A stretch of DNA of 64,000 bases from Marinobacter xestospongiae (GCF_023156385.1 NZ_JAKZAK010000024.1:1-64000); one strand, 5' to 3'. Counted from the first letter of the stretch, positions 1 to 10,601 are shown. Numbers and translations: made by a program. Notes: generated by a model from the sequence alone, not told the origin.

Positions 1-1138
<1,138 letters not shown>

Positions 1139-1155
1139 CCCCAGGCACCTGTCTG

Positions 1156-2253
1156 TCAGTCAGCTGTTTGGCAGAACGAAAGGAGGGTTTGCTGCAAGGC
1201 ATCGGCATCAATGTCAGCGGTTACCACGGCGTCCCCCAGAGCGCGCATCAGTACCAGGCGAAGACTGCCGTCGACGTTCTTCTTGTCCACGGCCATCAGT
1301 GTCCTGAAATCGTCCGGGGTCATTCCCCCTGGTACCGTCGTGGGCAGTCCGGCTTTTTGCACCAGCCGCCGAACCCGATCATCGTCTTCCGGGGAAATCA
1401 TACCCATCCGGCGTGACAGGTCCGCAGCCATCACCATGCCGCTCCCCACCGCTTCACCGTGTAGCCAATTGCCGTAGCCGGCGAACGTCTCGATGGCATG
1501 GCCGAAGGTATGACCAAGATTGAGGATAGCCCGCAAGCCTCCCTCACGCTCATCCTGCGCGACCACCTCTGCCTTGCAGGCGCAAGAGCGGTAAATCGCC
1601 TCAGCAAGGGCCACAGAGTCCAACCCCATCAAACGATCCATCTCGGATTCCAGCCAGGCCAAAAACTCGACATCTCGAATCAGCCCGTACTTGATGACCT
1701 CAGCCAGTCCCGCTGAGACTTCCCGCGGGGGCAATGTCGCCAGCGTCCGGGTATCGATCAGCACCACCTCTGGCTGATGAAACGCACCAATCATGTTCTT
1801 GCCCAGCGGGTGATTGATGCCGGTCTTGCCACCCACCGACGAGTCCACCTGAGAGAGCAAGGTGGTGGGGATCTGGATAAAAGGCACTCCCCTCTGGTAG
1901 GACGCCGCAGCAAAGCCCGTCATGTCACCAACCACACCGCCGCCCAGAGCCACCAATGTGGTCTTACGGGAGTGTCGACGCTCGAGCAGCGCATCGAAAA
2001 TCCGGTTCAGGGTTTCCCAATCCTTGTAACGCTCACCATCCGAAAGGATTACAGTATCCACCGCCTTGCCCGCAAAACAGCGTCGCGCAGCGTCAAGGTA
2101 CAGCGGCGCGACGGTCTCATTCGTGACAATCATTACCTGATTGCCTGCAACGTAGCGCCCCAGATCACTCACCCCCAGCAGACCATCGCCGATCAGAATA
2201 GGGTAACTGCGATCGCCCAAATCAACCTGCAGCTGCTGCTTTGACTCAGTCAT
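1156..2253 (-). CDS. aroB: 3-dehydroquinate synthase
   Basis: AroB converts DAHP to 3-dehydroquinate, the second step of the shikimate pathway, using NAD and a divalent metal in the cytoplasm. The 365-residue protein has the usual length and signatures: the glycine-rich GGGVVGDMTGF stretch, the metal-binding region with GLAEVIKYG, the two histidines of LNLGHTFGH, and LHGEAV. Its ATG overlaps the last 8 bases of aroK, so the two are translationally coupled. The DamX-like gene follows 17 bases downstream. Nothing unusual is seen and the assignment is secure. Confidence 0.97.
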   Translation of the reverse strand: MTESKQQLQVDLGDRSYPILIGDGLLGVSDLGRYVAGNQVMIVTNETVAPLYLDAARRCFAGKAVDTVILSDGERYKDWETLNRIFDALLERRHSRKTTLVALGGGVVGDMTGFAAASYQRGVPFIQIPTTLLSQVDSSVGGKTGINHPLGKNMIGAFHQPEVVLIDTRTLATLPPREVSAGLAEVIKYGLIRDVEFLAWLESEMDRLMGLDSVALAEAIYRSCACKAEVVAQDEREGGLRAILNLGHTFGHAIETFAGYGNWLHGEAVGSGMVMAADLSRRMGMISPEDDDRVRRLVQKAGLPTTVPGGMTPDDFRTLMAVDKKNVDGSLRLVLMRALGDAVVTADIDADALQQTLLSFCQTAD

Positions 2254-2812
2254 TCTTTCTCACTTCCTTTTTTACCTGACGACGATGACGCGGAGTTCTG
2301 GGATTGAGTTTGTTCATCAACTGACGAACCACCAGGCGAGGGCTCTTTTTATCCGTCAGCATGACAATATCGGCGAGTTTGCGATAAATAGGGTCTCGAA
2401 GGGCAAACAGGTCTCGCAGCACCGCCTCGGGATTATCGTTCTGCAGCAGAGGTCGATTGCGATCCTTCCGGGTCCGCTCAACCTGTTGTTCGATGGATGT
2501 GCAGAGGTACACCACAACGGCCCGATGCTTGAGCAGGCTGTGATTGCCGGGCGCCATGACTGCACCGCCCCCCGTCGCCAGAACCGTGCCGTCCTGCTCC
2601 GCCAGTTCTGCCAGCATCGACGATTCCCGCTGACGAAACCCCTGCTCGCCCTCGACATCAAAAATCCACGGAATGTTGGCTCCGCACCGTTCCTCGATCA
2701 TACGATCGGAGTCCAGGAAACGATACCCCATTTCCCGGGCCAGCAATCGGCCAATGGTGCTTTTTCCCGCACCCATCGGGCCCACTAGAACTACTCGCTT
2801 CGGCAACGCCAT
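2246..2812 (-). CDS. aroK: Shikimate kinase
   Basis: AroK phosphorylates shikimate with ATP. I take ATG 2812 (188 residues) because the P-loop GPMGAGKST then falls at residues 11-19, as in the family. An upstream extension of 41 codons is open but runs through the pilQ terminator and looks non-coding. Other landmarks are the LDSD motif, ATGGGAV (shikimate binding) and the RNRPLL lid arginines. The C-terminus is unusually basic, rich in Lys and Arg. The 3' end overlaps aroB by 8 bases. The order pilQ-aroK-aroB is a classic gammaproteobacterial arrangement; the terminator between pilQ and aroK suggests aroK also has its own promoter. Confidence 0.95.
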   Translation of the reverse strand: MALPKRVVLVGPMGAGKSTIGRLLAREMGYRFLDSDRMIEERCGANIPWIFDVEGEQGFRQRESSMLAELAEQDGTVLATGGGAVMAPGNHSLLKHRAVVVYLCTSIEQQVERTRKDRNRPLLQNDNPEAVLRDLFALRDPIYRKLADIVMLTDKKSPRLVVRQLMNKLNPRTPRHRRQVKKEVRKND

Positions 2813-2902
2813 GACTCTCGCTCTCACCACATTCGGCGGGTGAGAATAGCACAGGGCGAAATTTTGTATAACGCTGCTAACCAATGGGCAGGCACAGAAA
2901 AG

Positions 2903-2932
2903 AAAAAAGCCGCCAGGATTGGCGGCTTTTAT
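2903..2932 (-). terminator. Rho-independent terminator after pilQ
   Basis: The stem GCCGCC/GGCGGC with loop AGGATT (2909-2926) is flanked by A and T tracts. The long T-rich tail lies on the minus strand directly after the pilQ stop, so it would end pilMNOPQ transcripts before aroK. It could work in both directions. Confidence 0.85.
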
Positions 2933-2934
2933 CA

Positions 2935-5070
2935 TCAGCGGATGAGGTCGTTCTTCATAATCTTCGGGGTGATGAAGATGAGGAGCTCGCTGCGTTCATC
3001 GGTCTGAACAGTTCGCTTGAACAAGCGACCCAAGTATGGGATATCCCCCAGGAATGGTGTCTTGGTTGTGGTCGTCGCTGTCTCAGACTGAAAAATACCG
3101 CCAAGCACAACCGTTTCCCCATTGCCAACCAGTACCTGAGTTGTCACCTCATTGGTATTGATTGAAGGGATGCCGGCCGTTACCTCGCCCCGGGAATCCT
3201 GGTTTACGGTAAGATCCATGATGACCTTGTCATCCGGGGTAATCTGCGGAGTAACTTCCAAAGACAGCGCTGCCTCCTTGAAAGAAACCGAGGTCGCACC
3301 GCTGGATGAAGCCTCCTGATAAGGAATCTCTTCGCCAGACTTGATTTTCGCAGTCTGCCGATCAGCGGTTACAACCCGAGGCTGGGAAACCACTTCGGCC
3401 TTACCATCAGAAGCCAGGGCAGAGATCTCCATATCAACCAGGAAGTCGCTGCTGCCAAAGCCTATCGCAAAGGATGACGCGCCATCGCCGGAGACACCTA
3501 GATCGACCCCCAATGCGCCAGGAAATGTAATCGTTCCTGCACCACCACTGGCGGCTTGGCGAGCTTCTTCTACAGTACCAAGCGACCCGCCAATAGACAC
3601 TATACTATCGCCACTAACATCATAGGCAGCCCCCCCCCAGCGAATCCCGAGATTCTCGGCGACGTTGGTTTCTGCCCGAACAATCCTAGCTTCAATAGAC
3701 ACTTGTCTAACGGGAATATCCCAAGTGCCAATTAATCGGCGAATCTCTTCAAGCTTCTCAGCGGTTTCCCTGACACTAATAGTATTAGTTCGCACATCTG
3801 AAGAAATAAAGCCTCTTTCAGATATTAGTTCTTCATCTTCGCTGATCAGAGCAACTATATCAGCAGCTTTCGCGTAATTGACCTGAATTATATCCAGGCG
3901 CACTGGCGCCAATTCGGCAATCTGCTTATTGGTTTCCAGTTCAAGCTTTTCCCTGGCCGCAATTTCATCAGCGGGAGCTACAAGCAATACATTTCCAATT
4001 TGTCGCTTATCCAGTCCTTTGGTTTTCAAGATCAGGTCCAACGCTTGATCCCAGGGTACGTTCTGAAGCCGCAGAGTAATACTCCCTGTCACTGTATCAC
4101 TAGCTACAAGATTCAGCCCGGTGAAGTCCGCAATTAACTGGAGTACAGAGCGTACCTCAATATTCTGAAAGTTCAGGGATAGCTTCTCGCCAGAATATGG
4201 AAACTTTTCTTCACGGCGAGACTGAGCTTCTTCTTCGGTCAGCTGTTCGACGCTAACCACAAACTCTTTGCCTGATTGATAGGCAATATAGTCGTAGTCG
4301 CCTTGGGGGCGAATTTCGACAACCGCCGCATCACCCTCAGAGTATGTGTCCACACGGGTTACCGGCGTCGCAAAGTCAGTAACATCAAGCCTGCGACGAA
4401 GCTGCTCCGGCACCTCAGTATTCGCAATCGAGAGCTTAATTTTCCCTCCAAGCTCCGATAGATCCACTGAGCGGTTAGATGCCCCTAGATCAACGACTAT
4501 CCTCCCCTCTCCATTTTCTCCACGACGAAAGTCCACACCAGAAAGACCCATGTCACCATCGGGACCTTCAGATAACGGCACTCCCGCCGACGCGCCCGCA
4601 ACGCTGGCAGTTGAGGCGACCTCTCCTAGGCTACTGTCCCCCCCCCCGATCACCAAAACAAGAGAGCTATCATTTCGAGTCGCCCGATATGGGCGCAATT
4701 CAACCAAATTAAAAATGAGTCGGGTCCGATCTTTCGTCTCTACGACCGTCATGCTTCGAGCATTACCGTTACCGAGCGACAATGTACGCGAGCCCAGACC
4801 GCTATCAGTATCTTTTAAATCGATCGCGATTCTGGCAGGACTCTCGATCGTATAGCCTGATGGCTCGGGAGGCTCTCCATCAAACTGAAGAGTAACCTCC
4901 GTCTGCTCTCCGGGAAGCGCCGAAAACGAGACATCTTCCAGAGTAACCGCTTGTGCCAGGCCAGACACCAGTCCGAGCGTTACTGCACCGGCAAATACGT
5001 TGAGTTTTCTGAACATCGCGAGCCTCGACCCCAAACTGAAAATTGCGTACATTGATTCCTGTCTATTCAT
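2935..5070 (-). CDS. pilQ: Type IV pilus secretin PilQ
   Basis: PilQ forms the outer-membrane ring through which the type IV pilus passes. The 711-residue reading has two N-terminal AMIN-like peptidoglycan-binding regions (roughly residues 40-130 and 165-265), an STN/N0 region near 300-350, an N1 region, and a C-terminal secretin domain from about 440 with VVLGGIF near its end. A signal peptide ending in LAQA is present. ATG 5070 has a good GGGAG site but gives a long leader; the internal ATG at residue 19 also has a GAGG site and gives a normal signal peptide. The coding strand carries runs of 10 G (residues 142-145) and 9 G (478-481), and A+T is higher than in pilM. The family assignment is certain. 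Confidence 0.96.
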   Translation of the reverse strand: MNRQESMYAIFSLGSRLAMFRKLNVFAGAVTLGLVSGLAQAVTLEDVSFSALPGEQTEVTLQFDGEPPEPSGYTIESPARIAIDLKDTDSGLGSRTLSLGNGNARSMTVVETKDRTRLIFNLVELRPYRATRNDSSLVLVIGGGDSSLGEVASTASVAGASAGVPLSEGPDGDMGLSGVDFRRGENGEGRIVVDLGASNRSVDLSELGGKIKLSIANTEVPEQLRRRLDVTDFATPVTRVDTYSEGDAAVVEIRPQGDYDYIAYQSGKEFVVSVEQLTEEEAQSRREEKFPYSGEKLSLNFQNIEVRSVLQLIADFTGLNLVASDTVTGSITLRLQNVPWDQALDLILKTKGLDKRQIGNVLLVAPADEIAAREKLELETNKQIAELAPVRLDIIQVNYAKAADIVALISEDEELISERGFISSDVRTNTISVRETAEKLEEIRRLIGTWDIPVRQVSIEARIVRAETNVAENLGIRWGGAAYDVSGDSIVSIGGSLGTVEEARQAASGGAGTITFPGALGVDLGVSGDGASSFAIGFGSSDFLVDMEISALASDGKAEVVSQPRVVTADRQTAKIKSGEEIPYQEASSSGATSVSFKEAALSLEVTPQITPDDKVIMDLTVNQDSRGEVTAGIPSINTNEVTTQVLVGNGETVVLGGIFQSETATTTTKTPFLGDIPYLGRLFKRTVQTDERSELLIFITPKIMKNDLIR

Positions 5071-5082
5071 TGCTGCCGCTCC

Positions 5083-5634
5083 CTAGCCCTCGCTTTGATC
5101 TAGTGACAGGGAACGGGGCCTCTCTACCCAGCCTCCCCGGCCGTTAGGAACGATCTCTATCAATTCGATCCGACTTTCACTGACACCTATAATCCGACCA
5201 TAGTTGGTACCGATGTAATTGCCAGCTTTCACTCTGTGAATTCCGCCTTCACTATCTGAGATCAGGGCAAACTGATCCCCATCCAAGCCGCTGAGCGTAC
5301 CGACCATCTCAAGTTCATTCAGGCCGTAGTTTTCAAGCACCTCTCTTGGGCGATCCAAATCGGGCTCTATATTTGATTGAGGCTCCTGCCTCTCAGTCAT
5401 CGTCAACTGGACATCCACAGGCACCTCAAACGGAGAGCGTCTGTCTGACGAAGTATAATTGAAAGCTTCATAAGCTTTGAATTCAGGCAACGGCTCTACG
5501 TACCCTCGAGGCTTTGAGCGTGTCTCATCCATAAAACGATCTAGGTCGCCGAACCCAGCACTATCAGAACAAGCAGCCAATGTGGAGGCCAAAATCACAC
5601 CAGACACTAGCTTTCCCAGACGACTAAATTCCAT
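5083..5634 (-). CDS. pilP: Pilus assembly lipoprotein PilP
   Basis: PilP is the inner-membrane lipoprotein that links the PilN/PilO pair to the periplasmic domains of PilQ. I choose ATG 5634 (183 residues): it lies 2 bases after the pilO stop and has a GCGGGAG site 7 bases upstream. An in-frame TTG two codons earlier is less likely. The lipobox LAAC puts the lipidated Cys at residue 22. The C-terminal half has the beta-rich HQ domain, with GLDGDQFAL and the closing RPRSLSL. It sits between pilO and pilQ in the standard operon. Confidence 0.93.
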   Translation of the reverse strand: MEFSRLGKLVSGVILASTLAACSDSAGFGDLDRFMDETRSKPRGYVEPLPEFKAYEAFNYTSSDRRSPFEVPVDVQLTMTERQEPQSNIEPDLDRPREVLENYGLNELEMVGTLSGLDGDQFALISDSEGGIHRVKAGNYIGTNYGRIIGVSESRIELIEIVPNGRGGWVERPRSLSLDQSEG

Positions 5635-5636
5635 GC

Positions 5637-6248
5637 TCAATCTCCCGCTCGGTAGCGGTAGGTGCGAGCGGTAACCTGCATTCCAAGTTCTTCCCCGTCA
5701 CCACCAATCGGTTTTATGGTCAAATCATGCAAAGTAACAATCCGCGGAAGAGCTGCAACACTACTTACAAAGGTAGCCAATTCATGATACGAACCAGAAA
5801 CTTGTATATTAATAGGCAGCTCGGCATAAAAGTCACGCTGTTGTTCAGGCTGCAACTTAACTTCCTGCAAAGACAAACCACTACCCAGTGCAGTATTGGT
5901 TATATCCTCTAGCAACCCTGGAACCTCGGTATCACTTGGCAACTGCTGCACCAACGCCGAAAACGTCTCCTCCATCTCGGCCATCTGGTTTTTGAAAACC
6001 TGAAGGTTTGCCACTTTATAGGCCTTACTTTCGTACTGCTGCTTCAGTTCTACCTCTGCAGACTTTACCTGCTCCAACCTTGCGAACTGATCCTTGACAA
6101 AAAACCAATAGCCGCCGCCCAGAATCAATCCAAAAACTAACAGGGCAACAATTAACTTAACCGGAGCGGGCCAAATCCCGGCATTATTGAAGTCCAAATC
6201 ATTGACATCAAACTCATTAATACTTTTCAGGGAGTCTGCCAAGCTCAT
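5637..6248 (-). CDS. pilO: Pilus assembly protein PilO
   Basis: PilO is a bitopic inner-membrane protein that pairs with PilN in the type IV pilus alignment complex. The 203-residue protein has a short cytoplasmic tail, one membrane helix at about residues 32-51, a coiled-coil stretch and a periplasmic ferredoxin-like domain. The start codon shares one base with the pilN stop, so translation is coupled. Size and context match the family. Confidence 0.93.
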   Translation of the reverse strand: MSLADSLKSINEFDVNDLDFNNAGIWPAPVKLIVALLVFGLILGGGYWFFVKDQFARLEQVKSAEVELKQQYESKAYKVANLQVFKNQMAEMEETFSALVQQLPSDTEVPGLLEDITNTALGSGLSLQEVKLQPEQQRDFYAELPINIQVSGSYHELATFVSSVAALPRIVTLHDLTIKPIGGDGEELGMQVTARTYRYRAGD

Positions 6249-6811
6249 TATTTTGCCCCCCCATCATCACTCGGCGCTTGCTGTTTAACAGAAAGATTAA
6301 AGCGGCTATAACCAGCACGCTCGCTGTCAGCAGCCGAAACATTTGAGAGGCTTGGAGCTGTAAACCACTCAGACTCATCAAAAGCACGCATGAGCCCTGA
6401 AACTCGACTGTTAGATTCAGCCATTCCAGCCAACTTCAACGTATCGCCCTGTCGAACCAAGTCACTGTAGAAGACACCATCCGGTAGCGTTTGAACCAGC
6501 TCATCAAAAACTCGAACAATAACAGGACGCTTACCCTGAAGATCCTGGATCACCTTCATTCGAGCAAGTAGCTCGTCCCGCTTACGCTTTAGGTCCTCGA
6601 TCTCCTTGATCTGGGAGTCCAAGTCTTTCATCGCCGTTTCAATATAAGCGTTACGGGACTGCTGGTAAGCAATCCGATTTTCCATATCCGACTTCCAAAG
6701 AAAAGCCAAGCCGACAGCCAAGACAGCCGCCCCAACAATCATCACCACAAACTGCTGCTGCTTCTCCGCCCGCAGTTCCTCACGCCAAGGTCTGAGGTTA
6801 ATCTTTGCCAT
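6248..6811 (-). CDS. pilN: Pilus assembly protein PilN
   Basis: PilN connects cytoplasmic PilM to periplasmic PilO. The N-terminus carries the conserved INLRPWREE peptide that docks into PilM, followed by one membrane helix at about residues 21-39, a coiled coil and a small periplasmic domain. It is 187 residues, the usual size. Its ATG overlaps the pilM stop by one base. The 3' end contains a run of seven G on the coding strand, shorter than the tracts in pilQ. Confidence 0.94.
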   Translation of the reverse strand: MAKINLRPWREELRAEKQQQFVVMIVGAAVLAVGLAFLWKSDMENRIAYQQSRNAYIETAMKDLDSQIKEIEDLKRKRDELLARMKVIQDLQGKRPVIVRVFDELVQTLPDGVFYSDLVRQGDTLKLAGMAESNSRVSGLMRAFDESEWFTAPSLSNVSAADSERAGYSRFNLSVKQQAPSDDGGAK

Positions 6812-7875
6812 CAGTCAAAGCTCCTCATTGCCAAGCCGCAAGCAATCATCAGCGACGGCGCGTCATTGCCGAGTGCAGATGCATTGACCCGAGAGCCTAC
6901 CGCCATATCCGCAAACGGGTTGGCCACCAGAGTCGGCGTGTTCGTCTTCTCTTCCACCATTTCTGTCAGCCCCTGAATCGAAGCAGTACCACCAGCCAGG
7001 ACCACGTAGTCCACGGCATTGTACTGGCTTGCACCGAAGAAGAACTGCAAGGCCCTAGCGACCTGCTGCACCACCGCCTCACGAAACGGTGTCAACACTT
7101 CCGTCTCGTAATCATCGGGCAGGCCACCCTGCTTCTTGGCAAGCCCGGCCTCTTCCAGAGACAGTCCATAACGGCGCTGGATTTCCTCGGTCAGCTGTTT
7201 GCCACCAAAAATCTGCTCGCGGGTATACACGGTCTGTCCATCCGCCAACACGCTCAGTGTGGTCATCGTGGCGCCTATGTCCACCACAGCCACTACCAAC
7301 TCCTCACCATGGGTGTCGAGCTGTGACTCGATCAGCGTGTAAGCACGCTCCAGTGCGTAGGCTTCCACGTCCACAACTTTGGTGGTCAGAGAGGCGATAT
7401 CCAGAGCATCCTCACGAACATCCACATTCTCTTTCCGGCAAGCTGCCAGCAGAACGTCCACCTGGTCCGGGTTACTCTCAGACGGCCCCTGCACTTCAAA
7501 ATCAATCGCCACTTCGTCCAGCGGGTATGGAATGTATTGATCTGCCTCGAGGGCAATCTGGTCTTCCATCTCAAACTCGTTGAGGCCACCGTTCATCTGG
7601 ATCACTTTAGTGATCACAGCAGAACCGGACACCGCCACTGCTGTCTGCTTGACGCTGGTGCGGGACTTGGAAGCCACCTTCTTGATGGCCTCCCCCACAG
7701 CTTCCACGTCGGTGATGTTCTTTTCCACCACCGCATTAGCCGGGAGCGGCTCAACGGCGTAGCTCTCGACTTTGAAGCGATCTCCCTGCCTAGAGAGTTC
7801 AATCAGCTTCACCGAGCTGGAGCTAATATCGACACCCAGTACTGCACTGGATTTTTTTCCAAACAATCCGAACAC
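6811..7875 (-). CDS. pilM: Pilus assembly ATPase-like protein PilM
   Basis: PilM is an actin/FtsA-like cytoplasmic protein that binds the PilN N-terminus and anchors the pilus machine. The start is GTG 7875, with a strong AGGGTGAG site. The phosphate-1 region LGVDISSSSVKLIEL is at residues 13-27, and the central VVDIGATMTTL and C-terminal VLAGGTASIQG signatures follow. It is 354 residues, as expected. It is the first gene of pilMNOPQ and divergent from ponA, the arrangement found in Pseudomonas and relatives. Confidence 0.96.
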   Translation of the reverse strand: MFGLFGKKSSAVLGVDISSSSVKLIELSRQGDRFKVESYAVEPLPANAVVEKNITDVEAVGEAIKKVASKSRTSVKQTAVAVSGSAVITKVIQMNGGLNEFEMEDQIALEADQYIPYPLDEVAIDFEVQGPSESNPDQVDVLLAACRKENVDVREDALDIASLTTKVVDVEAYALERAYTLIESQLDTHGEELVVAVVDIGATMTTLSVLADGQTVYTREQIFGGKQLTEEIQRRYGLSLEEAGLAKKQGGLPDDYETEVLTPFREAVVQQVARALQFFFGASQYNAVDYVVLAGGTASIQGLTEMVEEKTNTPTLVANPFADMAVGSRVNASALGNDAPSLMIACGLAMRSFD

Positions 7876-8060
7876 GCGCTCACCCTATACCTGGCTAGAT
7901 GCACCCGGTTACGTATCTTTTAATTTAGAGAATTTCTGTCTGTTTCCGTCTACAATGCGATCTCTTCTTCCTTGGGACGAATTGTACCGGAGAGAGAGCG
8001 TTCTCATCCTAAAGCAATTTCTCAAATGATAGACCTATATCCAACAGTTGTCAGAAAAAA

Positions 8061-10499
8061 ATGTCCCGATTACTCCGAATCTCCCGATCTCTCACCTGGC
8101 TGTTTTTGCTTGGGCTCAGCGCATCAGCAATCATGGCTGCCAGCTTCTACCTCTATCTGAGGCCTGGCCTTCCGGAAGTGGAACAGCTTGCGGACATCAA
8201 ACTTCAAACTCCGTTGCGGGTCTACAGCGCAGACGAGAGATTAATAGCAGAATTCGGTGAAAAGAGAAGGGCACCCATCACAATCGAACAGATACCAACA
8301 ATTCAGTTACATGCGTTCCTGGCGGCTGAGGATTCCAACTTTTACAGCCACATGGGCGTCGACTTCAAAGGCCTGCTGCGGGCTGCGGTTGAATTGGTCA
8401 CCACCGGCCACATCCAATCCGGGGGCAGTACCATCACCATGCAGGTTGCAAAAAATTACTTTTTGTCACGCGACCGAACCTTTATCCGCAAGTTCAACGA
8501 GATACTGCTCGCTGTTCAGATCGAGCGTGAACTTGAGAAAAACGAGATCCTGGAGCTCTATCTGAACAAGATCTATCTGGGCAACCGGGCCTACGGACTT
8601 CAGGCCGCCGCCCAGGTCTACTACGACAAAAAGGTGGAGGAACTCAGCCTCGCGCAGATGGCCATGCTCGCCGGCCTGCCCAAAGCGCCGTCCGCCTACA
8701 ACCCTCTGGTCAATCCGGAGCGGGCACGCATTCGCCGCAACTGGATTCTGGGCCGCATGCAAGAGCTGGGCTACATCTCTAAAGACGCCTACCAGCTGGC
8801 CAGCAACGCCGAGCTGACCGCCAGCTATAACGCGCCGGCAACCGAGGTCGACGCGGACTACGTCGCGGAGATGGCCCGCGCTGAAATGGTCAAGCGCTTC
8901 GGCGACGCCGCCTACACGGACGGCTATGTAGTGACGCTGACGGTGGACAGTCGCAAACAACAGACCGCAACAGAGGCCCTGAGAAACGGCCTGGAAGCCT
9001 ACGAGGAACGGCACGGCTACCGCGGACCGATCGGCACCATTGAGGACCCAAGCCAGCCTGAAGCCACCCTGCTGGCCGAACTGAGCAATTACCCCCGCAT
9101 AGAAGACCTGTCCCCGGCCCTGGTCCAGCAGGTCAATGATGAAGACAATCAGGCTCACCTTCTGGTCCGCGGCCTGGGCGCCGCCACCCTGGCCATGGAT
9201 ACCATGACTTGGGCCAGCCGCCACCGCACCGTCAACTACACCGGTCCCAAGCCATCCAAACCTTCCGATGTCGTCTCAGCCGGCGACGTGATTTACGTAA
9301 AAGAAGTCAGAGCAACCACTGCGCCAGAGGCAACGGCAGATGACAGCAGATCACAAACAAGGCCCAACAAGCCGACGGTTGCTTTGGCGCAACTCCCGGA
9401 AGTTCAGGGCGCACTGATTTCACTGGAAGCGGAGACCGGCGCCATCGAAGCCCTCTCCGGCGGCTACAGCTTTGGCCAGTCAAAGTACAATCGCGCGATC
9501 CAGGCCACCCGGCAACCAGGTTCCGCCTTCAAACCATTCTTGTACCTGGCCGCCCTGGAAAACGGCATGAGCCCGGCCACCGTCTTTAACGACGCCCCGA
9601 TCGTCTTTGATGACGATCAACTGGCCTCCGCCTGGCGCCCAAAGAATTCCTCCGGGCAGTTCTATGGCCCCACCCGCCTTCGAGAAGCCCTTTACCGCTC
9701 CCGGAACCTGGTTTCAATTCGACTGCTCAGGGACCTTGGCATCGACACCACCATGAATTTCCTGGAGCAACTGAGAATCCCCACCGGCAATATGCAACGG
9801 GACCTGTCGCTGGCGCTTGGCAGCGGGCTTCTGACCCCGCTGGATGTCGCCAGAGGGTTTGCGGTCATTGCTAATGGCGGCTATGACGTCACCCCTTACT
9901 TGATTCAGCAGGTTAAAGATGGTCAGGGCAAGGTGGTGTATCTGGCCCCCGAGGTGGTTCACTGCAACTGGCGCTGCCCGGAACATGACCCTGAACACCC
10001 CGGCATTCGCTACGCCCAGCAGCTGGCCGACCCGAAAGCGGTTTATCTGCTGCACTCGATGATGCGGGACGTGGTCCGTCGCGGCACCGGTCGTCGCGCA
10101 CTGGCGTTGGGACGCAGCGACATTGCCGGCAAAACGGGCACTACCAATGATCAGCGGGACACCTGGTTCTCCGGCTTCAACCATCGCATCGCCACAACAG
10201 TTTGGCTCGGCTATGATCAGCCCACGCCCATGGGACGGGGTGAGTACGGCGGCTCCACCGCCCTGCCCGTGTGGCTCGAGTACATGAAAGTGGCGCTCGA
10301 GGACACGCCCAGTGCCTTTATGCCTCAGCCCAACGGGCTGGTCAGCGTACGCATCGACCCCAGAACCGGACAACGGGCGCTGCCCGGTCAGGAAGGCGCG
10401 GTCTTTGAGGTTTTCCGCGAGGAGAATGCACCGCCGCCCCTGGAAACAGTCAACGGCAGCCACGGTAATGGCAACCACCTGCCTCAGGAACTGTTCTAA
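8061..10499 (+). CDS. ponA: Penicillin-binding protein 1A
   Basis: This is a bifunctional class A PBP that polymerises glycan strands and cross-links peptides in the periplasm. A membrane anchor lies at about residues 12-31. The GT51 domain carries EDSNFYSHMGVD, GGSTITMQVAKN and the KNEILELYLN block. The transpeptidase has all three motifs: SAFK with Ser488, SRN, and KTGT at 691-694. At 812 residues it is the normal size, with the OB-like insert between the two domains. It faces pilM across 185 bases, which must hold both promoters, and a strong terminator follows it. Confidence 0.97.
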   Translation: MSRLLRISRSLTWLFLLGLSASAIMAASFYLYLRPGLPEVEQLADIKLQTPLRVYSADERLIAEFGEKRRAPITIEQIPTIQLHAFLAAEDSNFYSHMGVDFKGLLRAAVELVTTGHIQSGGSTITMQVAKNYFLSRDRTFIRKFNEILLAVQIERELEKNEILELYLNKIYLGNRAYGLQAAAQVYYDKKVEELSLAQMAMLAGLPKAPSAYNPLVNPERARIRRNWILGRMQELGYISKDAYQLASNAELTASYNAPATEVDADYVAEMARAEMVKRFGDAAYTDGYVVTLTVDSRKQQTATEALRNGLEAYEERHGYRGPIGTIEDPSQPEATLLAELSNYPRIEDLSPALVQQVNDEDNQAHLLVRGLGAATLAMDTMTWASRHRTVNYTGPKPSKPSDVVSAGDVIYVKEVRATTAPEATADDSRSQTRPNKPTVALAQLPEVQGALISLEAETGAIEALSGGYSFGQSKYNRAIQATRQPGSAFKPFLYLAALENGMSPATVFNDAPIVFDDDQLASAWRPKNSSGQFYGPTRLREALYRSRNLVSIRLLRDLGIDTTMNFLEQLRIPTGNMQRDLSLALGSGLLTPLDVARGFAVIANGGYDVTPYLIQQVKDGQGKVVYLAPEVVHCNWRCPEHDPEHPGIRYAQQLADPKAVYLLHSMMRDVVRRGTGRRALALGRSDIAGKTGTTNDQRDTWFSGFNHRIATTVWLGYDQPTPMGRGEYGGSTALPVWLEYMKVALEDTPSAFMPQPNGLVSVRIDPRTGQRALPGQEGAVFEVFREENAPPPLETVNGSHGNGNHLPQELF

Positions 10500-10545
10500 C
10501 CAGAACAGCTCCGCACCAGCCTTTCCGTCCGCAGATGTAGGACAC

Positions 10546-10581
10546 AAAAAAACCGGCGACCCAAAGGTCGCCGGTTTTTTT
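10546..10581. terminator. Bidirectional terminator between ponA and the malic enzyme gene
   Basis: The perfect 10-bp stem ACCGGCGACC/GGTCGCCGGT (10552-10575) with a CAAA loop is flanked by seven A on one side and seven T on the other, so it can serve both convergent genes. Confidence 0.93.
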
Positions 10582-10601
10582 GCAATCGCTGCTGTAGCCG
10601 A

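Noticed and set aside
8466..9224. Long open frame on the minus strand inside ponA
   Set aside because: Antisense shadow of a clear PBP1A gene; no start signal or domain.
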